Shown here: positions 11,185-20,972 of the stretch, in pieces | Numbering within the stretch: the stretch's first letter is position 1 | Layout: each line of letters begins with the position of its first letter | Origin: Symbiodinium natans | Lineage: Eukaryota; Sar; Dinophyceae; Suessiales; Symbiodiniaceae | Length of the DNA: 64,000 bases | Reading direction: 5' to 3' | Assembly: GCA_905221605.1 (NCBI GenBank) | Contig: CAJNDS010002268.1 | Location: 1,088,232 to 1,152,231, forward strand | Program-made: the position numbers and the translations under genes | Notes under the pieces: model-generated | Database searches by the model: none | What the model saw: only the letters and a program-made list of their open reading frames with translations | Told to the model about the DNA's origin: nothing

Positions 11185-11690
11185 TAAGCCCCGTCCTGCA
11201 GGATTTCAGGCTGCTCAGGTCGATCCCGTCATGGTCCTTGCCCTCCCAGTAGAAGACGTAAAACTTTGTCCCCCTGAGGCGGCTTAGGGTTTAGGGTTTA
11301 GGGTTTAAGGTTTAGGGTTTAGGGTTTAGGGTTTAGGGTTTAGGGTTTAGGGTTTAGGGGTTAGGGGTTAGGGTTTGGGGTTTAGGGTTTAGGGTTTAGG
11401 GTTAGGGTTTAGGGTTTAGGGTTTAGGGGCTTAAGGTAGGGTCCCCCTGTCTGGACGTGAGAAAAGTTTGGGGTTTAGGCGGCTTAGGGTTTAGGTGGTT
11501 TCGGGTTGTTTAAGGTAGGGTTTAGGGTTGAAGAGCATGGGGTTTAGGGTTTAGGGTTTACGGTTTAGGGTTTAGGGTTCAGGATTTAGGGTTTAGGGTT
11601 TAGGGCTTCGGGCGCTGCCAAGAAGTGGCAGCGGGCCTGGTAGCCATACCCACGAGGGTCCATGGAGGACGCCCAGATGACAACTAAACC
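11185..11690 (-). CDS. Two minus-strand exons
   Basis: 11605-11690 (VIWASSMDPRGYGYQARC, acceptor TTTAG from a telomere-like unit) and 11185-11280 (GTKFYVFYWEGKDHDGID, acceptor CTCAG). Both are strongly coding-like with GC-rich third positions. No family assigned. Confidence 0.45.
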
Positions 11691-12176
11691 TCCTGCTTCG
11701 GCCTTAAAACCTTGCGGCGATGCAGGCCAGCTGTAAGGTTTAGGGTTTCGGGTTTAGGGTTTCGGGTTTAGGGTTTCGGGTTTAGGGTTTAGGGCGAGGG
11801 CTGCAAGCACAAGACAGACATGTGCACTTCAAGCAGGCATGCAGGGGTCTGTTTTCCGATCACTGACGCCTGCTATGCTGAGCAGAGCACTGGCAACCGG
11901 TTTTGCGAATGATACTACTGTTGTTGATGCTCGAAACCCTGCGTGGACCTGAGTGAAGCGCCTTGAGTGGATGAAAAAAGTGTGCAGGATTCAGCTATAT
12001 TCAGCACATCAACCGCAGAGGCGCATCCCCTTCACCCATCTCACCTGTCCTGTTCAAACGAGTGCGTGTATTGAGTGTATTGAAACTTAAGCCCCGAGTG
12101 GGTCGAAGGATGCTGTGTACAAATTACGAACTCGCAAGACCCTTTCTTGCGGCTCCATACCGGGCCAGTTCTGTTT

Positions 12177-12509
12177 TCAGTCTCTCAGAAATCGCAGAAA
12201 CTGGCCATAACACAACGGGGGCTTATGCCACCAGCTCACATATTCCGCGTTGGCAAAATTAGTGGCTGCCATCCGTCTACCGATCCGGCGTCTATATTGC
12301 AACGCTCTTGCAAAGCTGCCGGAACAGACAAGTTGGAGCAGCCTTTGCAGAGGATCCGAAAACACAAAGGCTTCGGCCCAGCGTGACTGGCGTCCTGTTT
12401 CTTTTAGTTTAATGGGTTCCGTGCCTGCCGCACGGTTGCGACAAGCAAAGCACCGGAGTGATCCGGAGTGACACACTACTGATTCGGCCAGTGGCACCTG
12501 GCTCCTCAT
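12177..12509 (-). CDS. Possible 110-codon ORF in a repeat-free island
   Basis: Opens with ATG AGG AGC CAG and ends with TGA. Third-position bias is weak and plus-strand frames are also open. The 11.8-12.5 kb stretch is unusual in having no telomere-like unit for about 700 bp. Confidence 0.22.
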   Translation of the reverse strand: MRSQVPLAESVVCHSGSLRCFACRNRAAGTEPIKLKETGRQSRWAEAFVFSDPLQRLLQLVCSGSFARALQYRRRIGRRMAATNFANAEYVSWWHKPPLCYGQFLRFLRD

Positions 12510-12711
12510 ACTGCATCTTCAGTACCTTGGCACTGGCCAGCCCTAAACCGTCAACCCTGAACCCTAAACTCTAAGCCTTCAACCGCAACCAGCAAAGAAA
12601 AAGCACAACAAGTCTGCCATTCCCCGGCACGCCACGGCGAGAAACCTCAGTGGGAGACACATGACATGCATCCCGGGTTTGGGCTCATTTGGGGTTTCTC
12701 GCTGGAGGTTG

Positions 12712-12828
12712 AGGGGCCGGGTGCAAGAAGAAAGAAACTGCGCTGGCATGCAGGCGAAGAACGACTTTGGGCAGCTTGGCCAGTCAGTTCAGTCCTTAGG
12801 GGATGAATACGCCAGCCCCCAAAAAAAG
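12712..12828 (+). CDS. Plus-strand exon
   Basis: GRVQEERNCAGMQAKNDFGQ then LGQSVQSLGDEYASPQKK, ending at AAAAAAG|GTTAAC. No stop in the frame; function unknown. The following 250 bp (12840-13090) is A/C-rich with inverted repeats but no coding signal. Confidence 0.35.
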
Positions 12829-13144
12829 GTTAACCCTGTATATCTTGTAGGATTTAAAAGACCCCCCAAAAAACGGCAAAAAGGCTACCTACCTTTTTGT
12901 AGAAACTAGGATGAAAAAACCCAAAAAAAAGGTTTAACAAACAAAAAACAAGGGTTACCACACCGAGTCCCCAAGAGTCGGCATCGTCGGAACCTTAGTG
13001 GCCCAGGAACCATTTCATGATCAGGGCACCCCCTTTTTTGGGGGGTTGGTTACTGTATAAGGGAAACCTTGAACCAAAAAAAAAGGGTAAAGGATACCAC
13101 TGGGCTAGCCCTAAACCCTAAACCCTAAACCCTAAACCCTAAAC

Positions 13145-14106
13145 CCTAAACCCAAGGAGCCTCTGCCGCTCCCGGCACTCCGGCGACCCCGGCGACTCCG
13201 GACACATCGACGCCGGGCACGCCGTTCACTCCGGGAATTCCGGCCATTCCGTTCATCTCGGCACCTGCTTTTAGGGTTCAGGGTTTAGAGGGTAGGGTTT
13301 AGGGTTTAGGGTTCAGGGCCATTCCGTTCATTTCGGCACCTGCCGTTGTCACCGTAGCGTAGCACGCGAGATAGACTCAAGCCCTACTGGTGTCACACCA
13401 AAAGCATGTCCACAAAGAGCCCAAAACCCCTTCGTTTAAGGAATCGTATACCTTAAGTCATACTAAGGATCCCTATAATGGTTTAAGGTATATTCCTTAA
13501 ACCCTAAACCCTAAACCCTAAACCCTAAACCCTAAACCCTAAACCCTAAACCCTAAACCATAAACCCTAAACCCTAAACGGGGTATTGGGCTCTTTGGTG
13601 TGAAGGAGGCTGCCGCGGCCTGCCATTTCGGGAACTGGCATGCCTAGCTCTTCCGGACCGTGGGCGAAGTTGCAGGTATAACCTTTGGTGCACCTGCCTT
13701 CCCTTGGCTGCACACAGAGTCTTAAGGTTTAGGGTTTAGGGTTTGGGGTTTGGGGTTTGGGGTTTAGGTTTAGGGTTCAGGGCTTCCCTTGGCTGCCAGG
13801 ACATGTGCAACGAGGCCTGCACACAGCCGAAACCCAAGACACAGCCTGCATGCACAACTGACCACTTGGAGGTTCATGGGCGGGTAGAAGTAGGGTTTTA
13901 GAAGTATAGTTACTTAACCCTAAACCCTAAACCCTAAACCCTAAACCCTAAACCCTAAACCCTAAACCCTACTTATAACCCTACTTATAACCCTACTTAT
14001 AACCCTACTTATACCTACCCATGAACCTCCAAGCACGACTCTCCACGTCCAAGCGTCATGTGGAACTTGCACATGGCCGTCTTTACTTTGCCTTGGCTGA
14101 TGCTCT
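13145..14106 (-). CDS. CCCH-type zinc-finger protein gene (four exon-like segments)
   Basis: Minus-strand segments: 14050-14106 (SQGKVKTAMCKFHMTLG), 13620-13697 (RCTKGYTCNFAHGPEELG and on), 13340-13388 (LACYATVTTA) and 13145-13264 (MAGIPGVNGVPGVDVSGV, Gly/Val/Pro-rich). Joining the first two gives C-x8-C-x5-C-x3-H, the exact CCCH spacing of RNA-binding zinc fingers; C-x5-C-x3-H lies wholly within the second segment. Introns hold an I1 introner, an I3 introner and two telomere tracts. Such proteins bind mRNA and act in processing or decay; that role is family knowledge. Exact donors and gene ends are uncertain; more exons may exist on both sides. Confidence 0.6.
13265..13339 (-). other. Telomere-repeat intron flanked by 27-bp exon duplication
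   Basis: Plus-strand 13242-13268 and 13317-13343 are 27-bp copies with one mismatch. On the minus strand each contains GCAG|GTGCC. Splicing at this position removes 75 nt (GTGCCGAAATG...CTAAAAGCAG), nearly all CCCTAAA-type units plus one duplicated copy, and rejoins the frame ...TTAG / AEMNGMAGIPGVNG. Splicing is inferred from the sites and restored frame. Confidence 0.65.
13412..13600. mobile_element. Introner-like hairpin, family I3, with CCCTAAA tract inside
   Basis: Ends ACAAAGAGCCCAAAACCCC / GGGGTATTGGGCTCTTTG; an 80-bp telomere-like tract (13497-13579) lies at the tip between ATTCCTTAAA and the right arm. Located between CCCH-gene exons. Confidence 0.75.
13698..13796. repeat. 14-bp direct repeat flanking a telomere tract
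   Basis: cttcccttggctgc at 13698-13711 and 13783-13796 around TTTAGGG/TTTGGGG units. On the minus strand the block lies in the intron just upstream of the CCCH exon. Confidence 0.7.
13865..14033. mobile_element. Introner-like hairpin, family I1, with CCCTAAA tract in its loop
   Basis: Ends CTTGGAGGTTCATGGG / CCCATGAACCTCCAAG are inverted repeats. Internal sequence is a telomere-like tract plus CCCTACTTATAA repeats. It lies between exons of the CCCH zinc-finger gene, so it is probably spliced out. Confidence 0.75.
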
Positions 14107-14111
14107 CAAGG

Positions 14112-14362
14112 GACTAAAGGAGGGACCCCTATAGGGGGCCTTTGGGGTTAATTGGGGGCTAAACCCTAAACGCTAAACCCTAAACCCTAAACCCTGATTG
14201 GGGTATCAAGGGACTCAAGGAGGGACCCTTATAAGGGACCTTCTGGGTTCTTTAGGGGCTTTTTAGGGGCTACTTCGGTATACAGGTATGCGAGGTGTAC
14301 ATATAGGGATTATGTAGGGGGAACAAGATCAAGGGTCCGTTGTAGGGGTGTCTCCTTTTGCC
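14112..14362. mobile_element. Family I6 element with embedded CCCTAAA tract
   Basis: Contains CAAGGGACT-AAGGAGGGACCC twice around a short telomere tract, then GGGATTATGTAGGGGGAACAAG and a GGGTCC...GGGTGTCTCC end; the same order occurs at 7726-7895. Confidence 0.55.
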
Positions 14363-14463
14363 CCTTAATGTTCACAAGTGCTACCTCAACACCCGCGTCC
14401 CCCCAGAGAGCGCAATACCCCTTAATGGCCCCTTAATTAAGGAACCTACCTTAAACCATACGG

Positions 14464-14562
14464 TCAGTTCTCTAAATTATGGTCCCTTTTAAAGTACCCT
14501 AAATCAGACGGGGCGCCTTATAATAAGGACACCAAAAGGGATTATAATTTAGAGAAATCACC
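14464..14562. mobile_element. Introner-like hairpin, family I4
   Basis: CAGTTCTCTAAATTATGGTCCC ... GGGATTATAATTTAGAGAAATC, 99 bp. Overlaps the end of an I3-like segment. Confidence 0.72.
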
Positions 14563-14700
14563 AGAAAAGGGCCCTGTATTGTGACTTAAGGTGCATCCTT
14601 GATTCAGGGGTATAAGACCCTGACTGAACCGCAAGCGCTGAACTCCGCAACCCTCAGTCTATCTCTCACTCAAGCCCGAAACAAAGACCAAAGCTGAACC

Positions 14701-14875
14701 CGAAACCCTAGCCCTAAACCCTAAACCCTTAACTCTAAACCCTGAACCCTAAACCCTAAACCCTAGACCCTAAACCCTAAACCCTAAACCCTAAACCCTA
14801 AACCCTAAACCCTAAACCCTAAACCCTAAACCCTAAACCCTAACCCTAAACCCTAAACCCTAAACCCTAACTACC
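14701..14875. repeat. CCCTAAA block
   Basis: About 24 C-strand heptamers with few variants; no exon-like sequence inside. Confidence 0.9.
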
Positions 14876-15004
14876 CAAACCAGGGTTCAGAATTGACTTG
14901 GGAGGGGGTTTTATACGCTAACTCGGTTTTGGGGTTGGTTGAGGGCAGTTTAGCGCTTAGGGCCTAGGGCTTAGGATTGAGGGCTTCGTAAGGTTTAGGG
15001 TTTA

Positions 15005-16042
15005 AGGCTTGCGGCACCCTGCACCCTCAAACCCCTCAAACTGAAGGTCATGTCCTGAATTTGGCCCCGAGGCTTGCGCCACCAGCGCCTTTGCACTCCG
15101 AGTCTGGCCTGGGATGGAGGATGGGGGGCAGAAGGTTATGGGGTTTAGGGTCTAGGGTCTAGGGTTTAGGGTTTAGGGTCTAGGGTTTAGAGTTTTCAGA
15201 TTTTAGGGTTCGGGGTTTTGGGGCGTAGGGATTCAAGAGGGCCAGGATAGAAACTAACGAGTGTTGAGGGGGTAGGTTTTCTGGGTTGAGGGGGGAGGCG
15301 GTTCGGATTCCGTGTGTAGTGTTCTTAGTTGCTGAGTTCACAAGCCCCAAAAAGTGCACGCCTTCAGTTCAAAAGGGGATTGTAGTACCCCCAAAAGTGT
15401 AAATTGTGCTCACTCAGCTACTGAGTGGTTGGAGGCACAAGCCCCAAGGGTTTAGGGTTTAGAGTTTAGGGTTTAGGGTTTAGGGTTTACCATCGACACG
15501 GTCATCCTTTCCCCGCCCTTGAGACCCTTTCCAGGTAATGCTAGTAGTGCACTAGTTCTCGGATTATTGCCTCCCTGACAGTACCTTTCCCTACTGATAA
15601 CAGTCCCAAGACAGTACCTTCATCCATCCACAGTCTCCAGAAGTAGGCGCAGCCTCTAGCAACAAGGTCAAAGGCGGTGCAAGATTTCCTCCATCCACCG
15701 TATCGTGGCAAATCCTAAACTCTAAATCCTGAATCCAGACCCTAACTTCATAGTCCTGAAGTAACTTGAGGGGACCTTGGGGGTAAGGGCAGCAGGGGTT
15801 TAGGGTTTAGGGTCTAGGGTTTAGGGATCCGACCTGAACCCTCTAAACCCTCTGACCCCTATGAACCCCATGAAGCCTATGAGCCCTAAACTCTATAAAC
15901 CCTAAGCCCTGCAAATTAAACCCTGAACCCTCAACCCTCAAACCTAAACCCTAAACCCTAAACCCTAAACCCTAAACCTCCACAACTGAGTGCAAGGCCG
16001 GCATTGATACTGCCCAGGAGCAATCTCGATGACCTTAGCCCC
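15005..16042 (-). CDS. Minus-strand exon cluster
   Basis: 15982-16042 (VIEIAPGQYQCRPCTQLW, with a CxxC-like RPC), 15618-15690 (CTAFDLVARGCAYFWRLW, donor GTACTG), 15491-15522 (GGERMTVSM, donor GTAAAC) and 15005-15108 (ALVAQASGPNSGHDLQFE). Unidentified. Confidence 0.42.
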
Positions 16043-16162
16043 CCCCAAGTGAAGCCCCAGGACCCGAAGGTTTAGGGTTGAGGGTTTAGGGCTGAGGGTT
16101 TAGGGTTCAGGGTTTAGGGTTCAGGGTTTCGGGTTCAGGGTTTCGGGTTCAGGGTTTCGGGT

Positions 16163-16552
16163 TTCGTCTATATCCCCAACGTAAAGGTCTACGGGCAGCT
16201 ACTGCGGGCAGCCCTAAAGCCGATGGACCCTACAATCGCCCTTAGTAGGGTACGAGTACCCCCTATATACCCCACACATAGTATCATCCCTTGCCAACGG
16301 ATCCCAAAAATGGGCGGCCCAGTTTTGGGGTTTAGGGTCTAGGGTTTATATAGGGTTTAGGGTTTAGCGTTTAGGGTTTAGGGTTTAGGGTTAGGGGATC
16401 CTAAATCCTGAACCCGACACTGCACATCCTGAAGCTAGTCCAGGCTGCTGCACTTGCACTTCTATTCTTCTTGTGCACGGAGCAGAGGAAGGTGCCTCCG
16501 AGTCCAGGGCAGGCTTATGGTTTGGGTTTAGATCTGCCAAGGATCGGCTGAG
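16163..16552 (+). CDS. Plus-strand two-exon 3' end with hydrophobic segment
   Basis: 16163-16240 (FVYIPNVKVYGQLLRAAL) and 16421-16552 (LHILKLVQAAALALLFFL, then CTEQRKVPPSPGQAYG, stop TGA). The hydrophobic stretch could span a membrane. The second segment is also open on the minus strand, so the strand is uncertain. If right, it converges on the minus gene at 16592 and above. Confidence 0.35.
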
Positions 16553-16591
16553 TTTTAGGGTTTAGGGTTTAGGGTTTAGGGTTTGGGTTCA

Positions 16592-16672
16592 GCTCGGGTT
16601 CGTGAGGAAGTGACGTGTAGCATGCAAGTACGGAGGGCTTTAGGTCGTCAGACAACTCGTGCGGGATTGGGA
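16592..16672 (-). CDS. Minus-strand exon ending in telomere-type stop
   Basis: IPHELSDDLKPSVLACYTSL then PHEPEL; the frame continues into CCAAACCCTAAACCCTAA, so its first stop is a CCCTAA telomere unit. It may be the 3' exon of the KG-rich gene. Confidence 0.38.
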
Positions 16673-16723
16673 CCCTAAACCCTAAACCCTAAACCCTAAA
16701 CCCTAAACCCTAAACCCTAAACC

Positions 16724-17535
16724 CTGAGCCAGCGATGACGTCGCGGCCTCCGCCCTTCTCGTAGCCGCCGCCGTAGCCTTTCATCGACTTGCCTTCGAGT
16801 CGGTAGACCCTAGACCCTAAACCCTTTCGGGTTTAGGGTGTAGGGTTTAGGATTTAGGGTTTAGGGAGGTAATATAGGGGCCTGGAGAGATTTAGGGTTT
16901 AGGACCCTAACCCCAGTTGGGGGTTTCCGAAATTAGGGGAACCGTTTTGGGGTCCTTATTGTAAGGGAATCTTGCTATGTGGGGTCTATTTTAGGGTTCC
17001 CTTAACGTAAACCTCCAGTTAATGAGGGTCTGGGACCAATAGTAAGGGCCCATGGAACTACCATTAGATTTCATAATAGGCATGGCACCCCTGTTTCAGA
17101 TCACTTCTAGCATTTGTACACAAAGCGCCAGACATGCACCGCTCCTAAACCCTAAACCCTAAACCCCAAACCCTAAACCCTACACCCTAAACCCTAAACC
17201 CTAAACCCCAAACCCCACCCTAAACCCCCAAGCCTACACCGCAAATTCTGAGGCCCGGGCCGTACTTACCCATGCCTTTGGCTGCCATCATCATCCCCAT
17301 CCCTTTGGACGAGTACCACCCCTCGGCATTCGGCTCGAGTGAGGGCTTAGGATCCATGAGTTCTGGGTCAAGGGCCTCAGGCTCTTCAAGTAGGGTTCAG
17401 GGTTTAGGGTTTAGGGTTTGGGTTTAGGGCCCTGCCGCAAGCTTCACGCCAGGTGGCACCTTTGGGGCCGTAGGAGCCGTAGCCGGAGCCTCCGTAACCT
17501 CCCCAGCCGGAGCTGTCCCAACCTTTGCCGGCATC
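16724..17535 (-). CDS. Gly/Lys/Tyr-rich protein gene, three exon-like segments
   Basis: Segments: 17460-17535 (acceptor CCCGCAG; DAGKGWDSSGWGGYGGSG), 17270-17383 (DPKPSLEPNAEGWYSSKG ... donor GTAAGT) and 16724-16792 (KSMKGYGGGYEKGGGRDV). Phases agree: each junction is phase 1 and rebuilds a sensible codon. Introns contain a telomere block in the first and an I5 introner plus telomere blocks in the second. KG- and GGY-rich low-complexity proteins are common among dinoflagellate RNA-binding proteins; no domain was recognised. Confidence 0.55.
16914..17021. mobile_element. Introner-like hairpin, family I5
   Basis: GTTGGGGGTTTCCGAAATTAGG ... AACGTAAACCTCCAGTTAAT; core matches the 45.7-kb copy. 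It lies in the inferred intron between exons of the KG-rich gene (16792 and 17270). Confidence 0.65.
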
Positions 17536-17699
17536 CTGCGGGAGGGAGCGTAACAGGATCCTGCTGGGCTGCCTTGTAGCGGGGTTTAGGGTTAAGAATT
17601 AGGGTTTAGGGTTTAGGGTTTAGGGTTTACGGTTTAGGACTACATTATGGAGTTTAGGGTTTTAAGGGTTCAGGTTGAAGGGCATATGGTCTTAAGGGT

Positions 17700-18015
17700 T
17701 TCCGAACGGAGCGTTGAACGAATGGATTCATGCGTGATTTTAATGAGCGCGTGAATGCATGAAGTGAGTAAACCAACGTAGTGAACAAACTAATGAAACG
17801 AGTTGGTGGTTTCGTTCTCTCTTCGCACGCTTACAAAAAATGATATTATTTCATGGAGGCTTTTGCTTAATAATTTAGAATTTTCCCTTACAAATATTAA
17901 ATCTTTAATCTTGTACATGTCGTCCAGCAGCAAGCGACGCCTTAAAATACATTCGATAAGAACTGTACAACAAAACATCCAGTAATAAAGTTGGCACTTT
18001 TAGTAGCATTACAAC
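17700..18015. other. AT-rich island without telomere repeats
   Basis: About 300 bp of clearly lower GC than the surroundings, with 60-residue frames open on both strands and no familiar repeat. Origin unknown; organellar or retroelement fragment are possibilities. Confidence 0.5.
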
Positions 18016-18176
18016 TAGGGTTTTTATTTAGGATTTGGGGTTTAGAGTTTGACCTCCGGTTTACAGGAAAGCGAAAGTGAACCCCGCACCCCCCGCAACA
18101 ACCGCCTCAATAGCACCTCTGAGGCAACAAGCATCAGAAGTCTGGGTTTTGGGTCTTAGGGTTGGACAACCCCGTC

Positions 18177-18905
18177 AATGCGTAGCCGACCCCTCACTTA
18201 AGCTATTTCCTGCCTTGAAACTATATAGGGCTGCCACCAGCGGCACTGGCTGCCATTGGTATTCACTGTCACAGCTGTAAGTCAATGACGGACACTCGTC
18301 TTCTCGCAAGCACATGGGGGTTCCCTAAATTATGGTCCCTTTTGGAGACCCTATTCTAATACGGAGCCTTGTCTAGAAGGTACCCCCGAAATGACCCATA
18401 ACTTAGGCTCATGAGACTACATGAGGAAACAAGTTGCATGCGTCCTGGCCCCATGCATCAGCACCTCCGCCCCAAGCACCACCGGCACTCGCGGCGCTAG
18501 CGGCCGCTATGGCGTTCGGATCATGAGAGAAGTTGCCTCAGCTGCGGTTTACTTAGAACCAAACCGTAAACCCTTTTGCAACCCTAAACCCTCTAGCACA
18601 GTGGGATCAGGCTCGGGAAACTGCCCCCTGGCAAGGCAAACTGATCTGCCGCGGAGTTGCAATTCTCTCCTTTTGTGCATTTGCCAGCCTGCGAGTTTCA
18701 GGTTTAGGGTTTAGGACTCACCAGTTCTTGGTATGAGTAGAGATTTTGGGATCAGCCATAATTCCTTTTGCAAGGGCTACAACAGGGACTTTAATCCCGC
18801 TAAACTCAAAACCCTTTCGATACTGGACCTGCCACACCGGGCCTGAAAGAACGCGCAGGGAACGTGCTTCGTGTTCCCAGCCACCTGCGGTAGAGCCACA
18901 CACTC
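18177..18905 (-). CDS. Minus-strand exon cluster with GTGAGT donor
   Basis: 18722-18905 (GFEFSGIKVPVVALAKGI ... THTKNW|GTGAGT), 18591-18688 after a 33-nt telomere-containing intron, 18425-18541 (NFSHDPNAIAAASAASAG, Ala/Gly/Trp-rich) and 18177-18277 (CDSEYQWQPVPLVAALYS). Frame choice in the second segment is ambiguous (WLANAQKERIATPRQISL or MHKRRELQLRGRSVCLAR). Confidence 0.42.
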
Positions 18906-19235
18906 CACGAGGTCTGATGTTTAGGGATTTAGGGCCCTACAGACCGACCCTAGCTAAACCCTGCTTTAAACCCTACTTAAACCCTACTTTTTTCCTCTAC
19001 TGAACCCAAGCCCTCCGGACTCCTAAACCCTAAACTCTACCTAAGCCACTTTACAGGCCCTAAACCCTAAAACCCACTAACCCTAAGCCTACTTAAATCA
19101 CTCCTGACCCTATACTTAAACCCCTCCTGACCCTAAACCCTAAACCCTGAACCCTGAAGCCTAAAGCCTAAAGCCTAAAGCCTAAAGCCTAAAGCCTAAA
19201 CCCTAAACCCTAAACCCTAAACCCTAAACCCTAAA

Positions 19236-20262
19236 CGCCCAGGCCTTGCACTCTTTGCCCGGCTGGCAGGTGAAGCCGCCCACCCCGTCGTCCATCATCG
19301 CATCCTCGGCGGTCCAAGGGGGTTTAGGGTTTAGGGTTTAGGGTTTAGGGTTTAGGGTTTAGGGTTTAGGGTTTAGGGTTTAGGGTTCCGCTGATTAGCG
19401 GGGTTAGGGGTTAGGGCTGAGGGGGTTAGGGGTTGGGGGTTTAGGGTTTAGGGCTTTTTTTTGGGAGGGGGGGGGGGGGGGGGGGTGGGGGGGGGGTGCG
19501 GGGAGGGGTGGGGAGGGGGTGGGGGTGGTGGATGGTACAGCACGTAAGACACACTGCGGCAAGGATTTGGAAGGGGTAGAGGCATAAGATTTTTTGATTC
19601 GGGGTTCCTACCGGGTTGGGGGTTTGGGGGTTGCGGTTTGTAGGATTACCCAAAAAAGGCCCATAATTCAAAGAATCCCCAGATGTTCCTGAGCCAAGCA
19701 TGCTTCTCACACTGGGCTGCTGCTTCTGGAGCTGTATACTCCGGAAACTATGCTGTGTTATTTACTATATACCCACCCTCAAGGAACTTGGTTTAAAAGC
19801 TCCTTCAGGGCAACCCTGTCAAAATTTATTATATATCCACTCTATGGCAACTTCGCTTAAAGCTCCTGAACAGCCAACCCTGTTCACTGCCAGCAATTCC
19901 GAGGAGGCGTCTCTGCTGCGCTTCTTGCCATGGACGGAGCACACAACTGCCAGCATGGCTGAAGTCAAGTACTTGTAACCCATATAGGGCCCCTTGTTGT
20001 GACTTAAGGTGAACACCTTGATCAAAGGGCTATACATGGAGGTTCATGGGTAGTTTCAAGTGGTGTTATAATTGTGGTCACTATACTTATAAACCCGTGT
20101 AGGGTTCTCATAACCCTACTTATAACTACCCATGAACCTCCAAGCACAGGGTGGGTACAGCTCTGTGCAACACACAGAGGCGCTGCAACAACTCATGGCA
20201 GACCCAGCCTGTCTCGTTGTAACCCATCATAAACCCTGGCATCATCATGGTTGTCTTGTACC
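19236..20262 (-). CDS. Minus-strand exon cluster
   Basis: 20148-20262 (YKTTMMMPGFMMGYNETG then WVCHELLQRLCVLHRAV; acceptor GTGCAG), 19880-19985 (GYKYLTSAMLAVVCSVHG, KKRSRDASSELLAVN) and 19236-19315 (AEDAMMDDGVGGFTCQPG). The first is separated from the second by a complete I1 introner. Antisense of 19880-19985 is also open. Confidence 0.42.
20037..20144. mobile_element. Introner-like hairpin, family I1
   Basis: Near-perfect inverted ends TGGAGGTTCATGGGTAGTT / AACTACCCATGAACCTCCA; 108 bp, no telomere tract. The minus-strand exon at 20148-20262 ends at its border, with a potential donor GTGCTTGG formed at the junction. Confidence 0.8.
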
Positions 20263-20972
20263 TGCACTGGGTTTAGGGCTTGGTGTTTAAGGCTTAGGGC
20301 TGAAGATTTAAAATTGAAGGTTATCCCAGAAGCATAGGTCATGAATGGGGTGTTCAAGATCCACCCGAAAGATGGCACGTCGACATGACAGAATGATGGA
20401 GTCTTAAGGGAGGGTGGCTTCAAGGGGGTGGGTCCTCCCTAAGGCTCCCTAAACTTCCACCCCCCATGAACCCCCCCCTCCCTTATTTAAGACCCCTATG
20501 AGCATGATGGAGTGGCACCTTCATGTGACATGGACACTAAATCACAATCCTAAATAATAGGCCTCTTCAAAGCAAGGAAACTCATCCCTGCACATTGCCA
20601 ATATCCCCGAAACATGAAATCTTGGTATGAACTCAGGTAATCTCCTTTATCCCGCTCCTGCACACTGATACCCAAAACTCAAAATCTTAACCCCCTACTC
20701 CCTCCTTCGTGGACCCCGAAACTCGAAACCTTGACGTGTCAGATTCTAAGAAGCATCACAAGAGACTTTCAATTTTCACGACCCAGATGCGTGCGGCCCT
20801 CAGCCCTGGACCCTAAACCTGAACTAAACCCCCAAAGACCCAAAACCCTAAACCCCCCCAAAAAGCAACCCCTAACTAAAGCCCCATAAACCCGAGATTA
20901 CACCCCCGAAACCCCTGAAGGCCCTAAACCCGCTCTCGCGCGCCTCTGAGGCACAGGCCGGCCCTAGGATTT

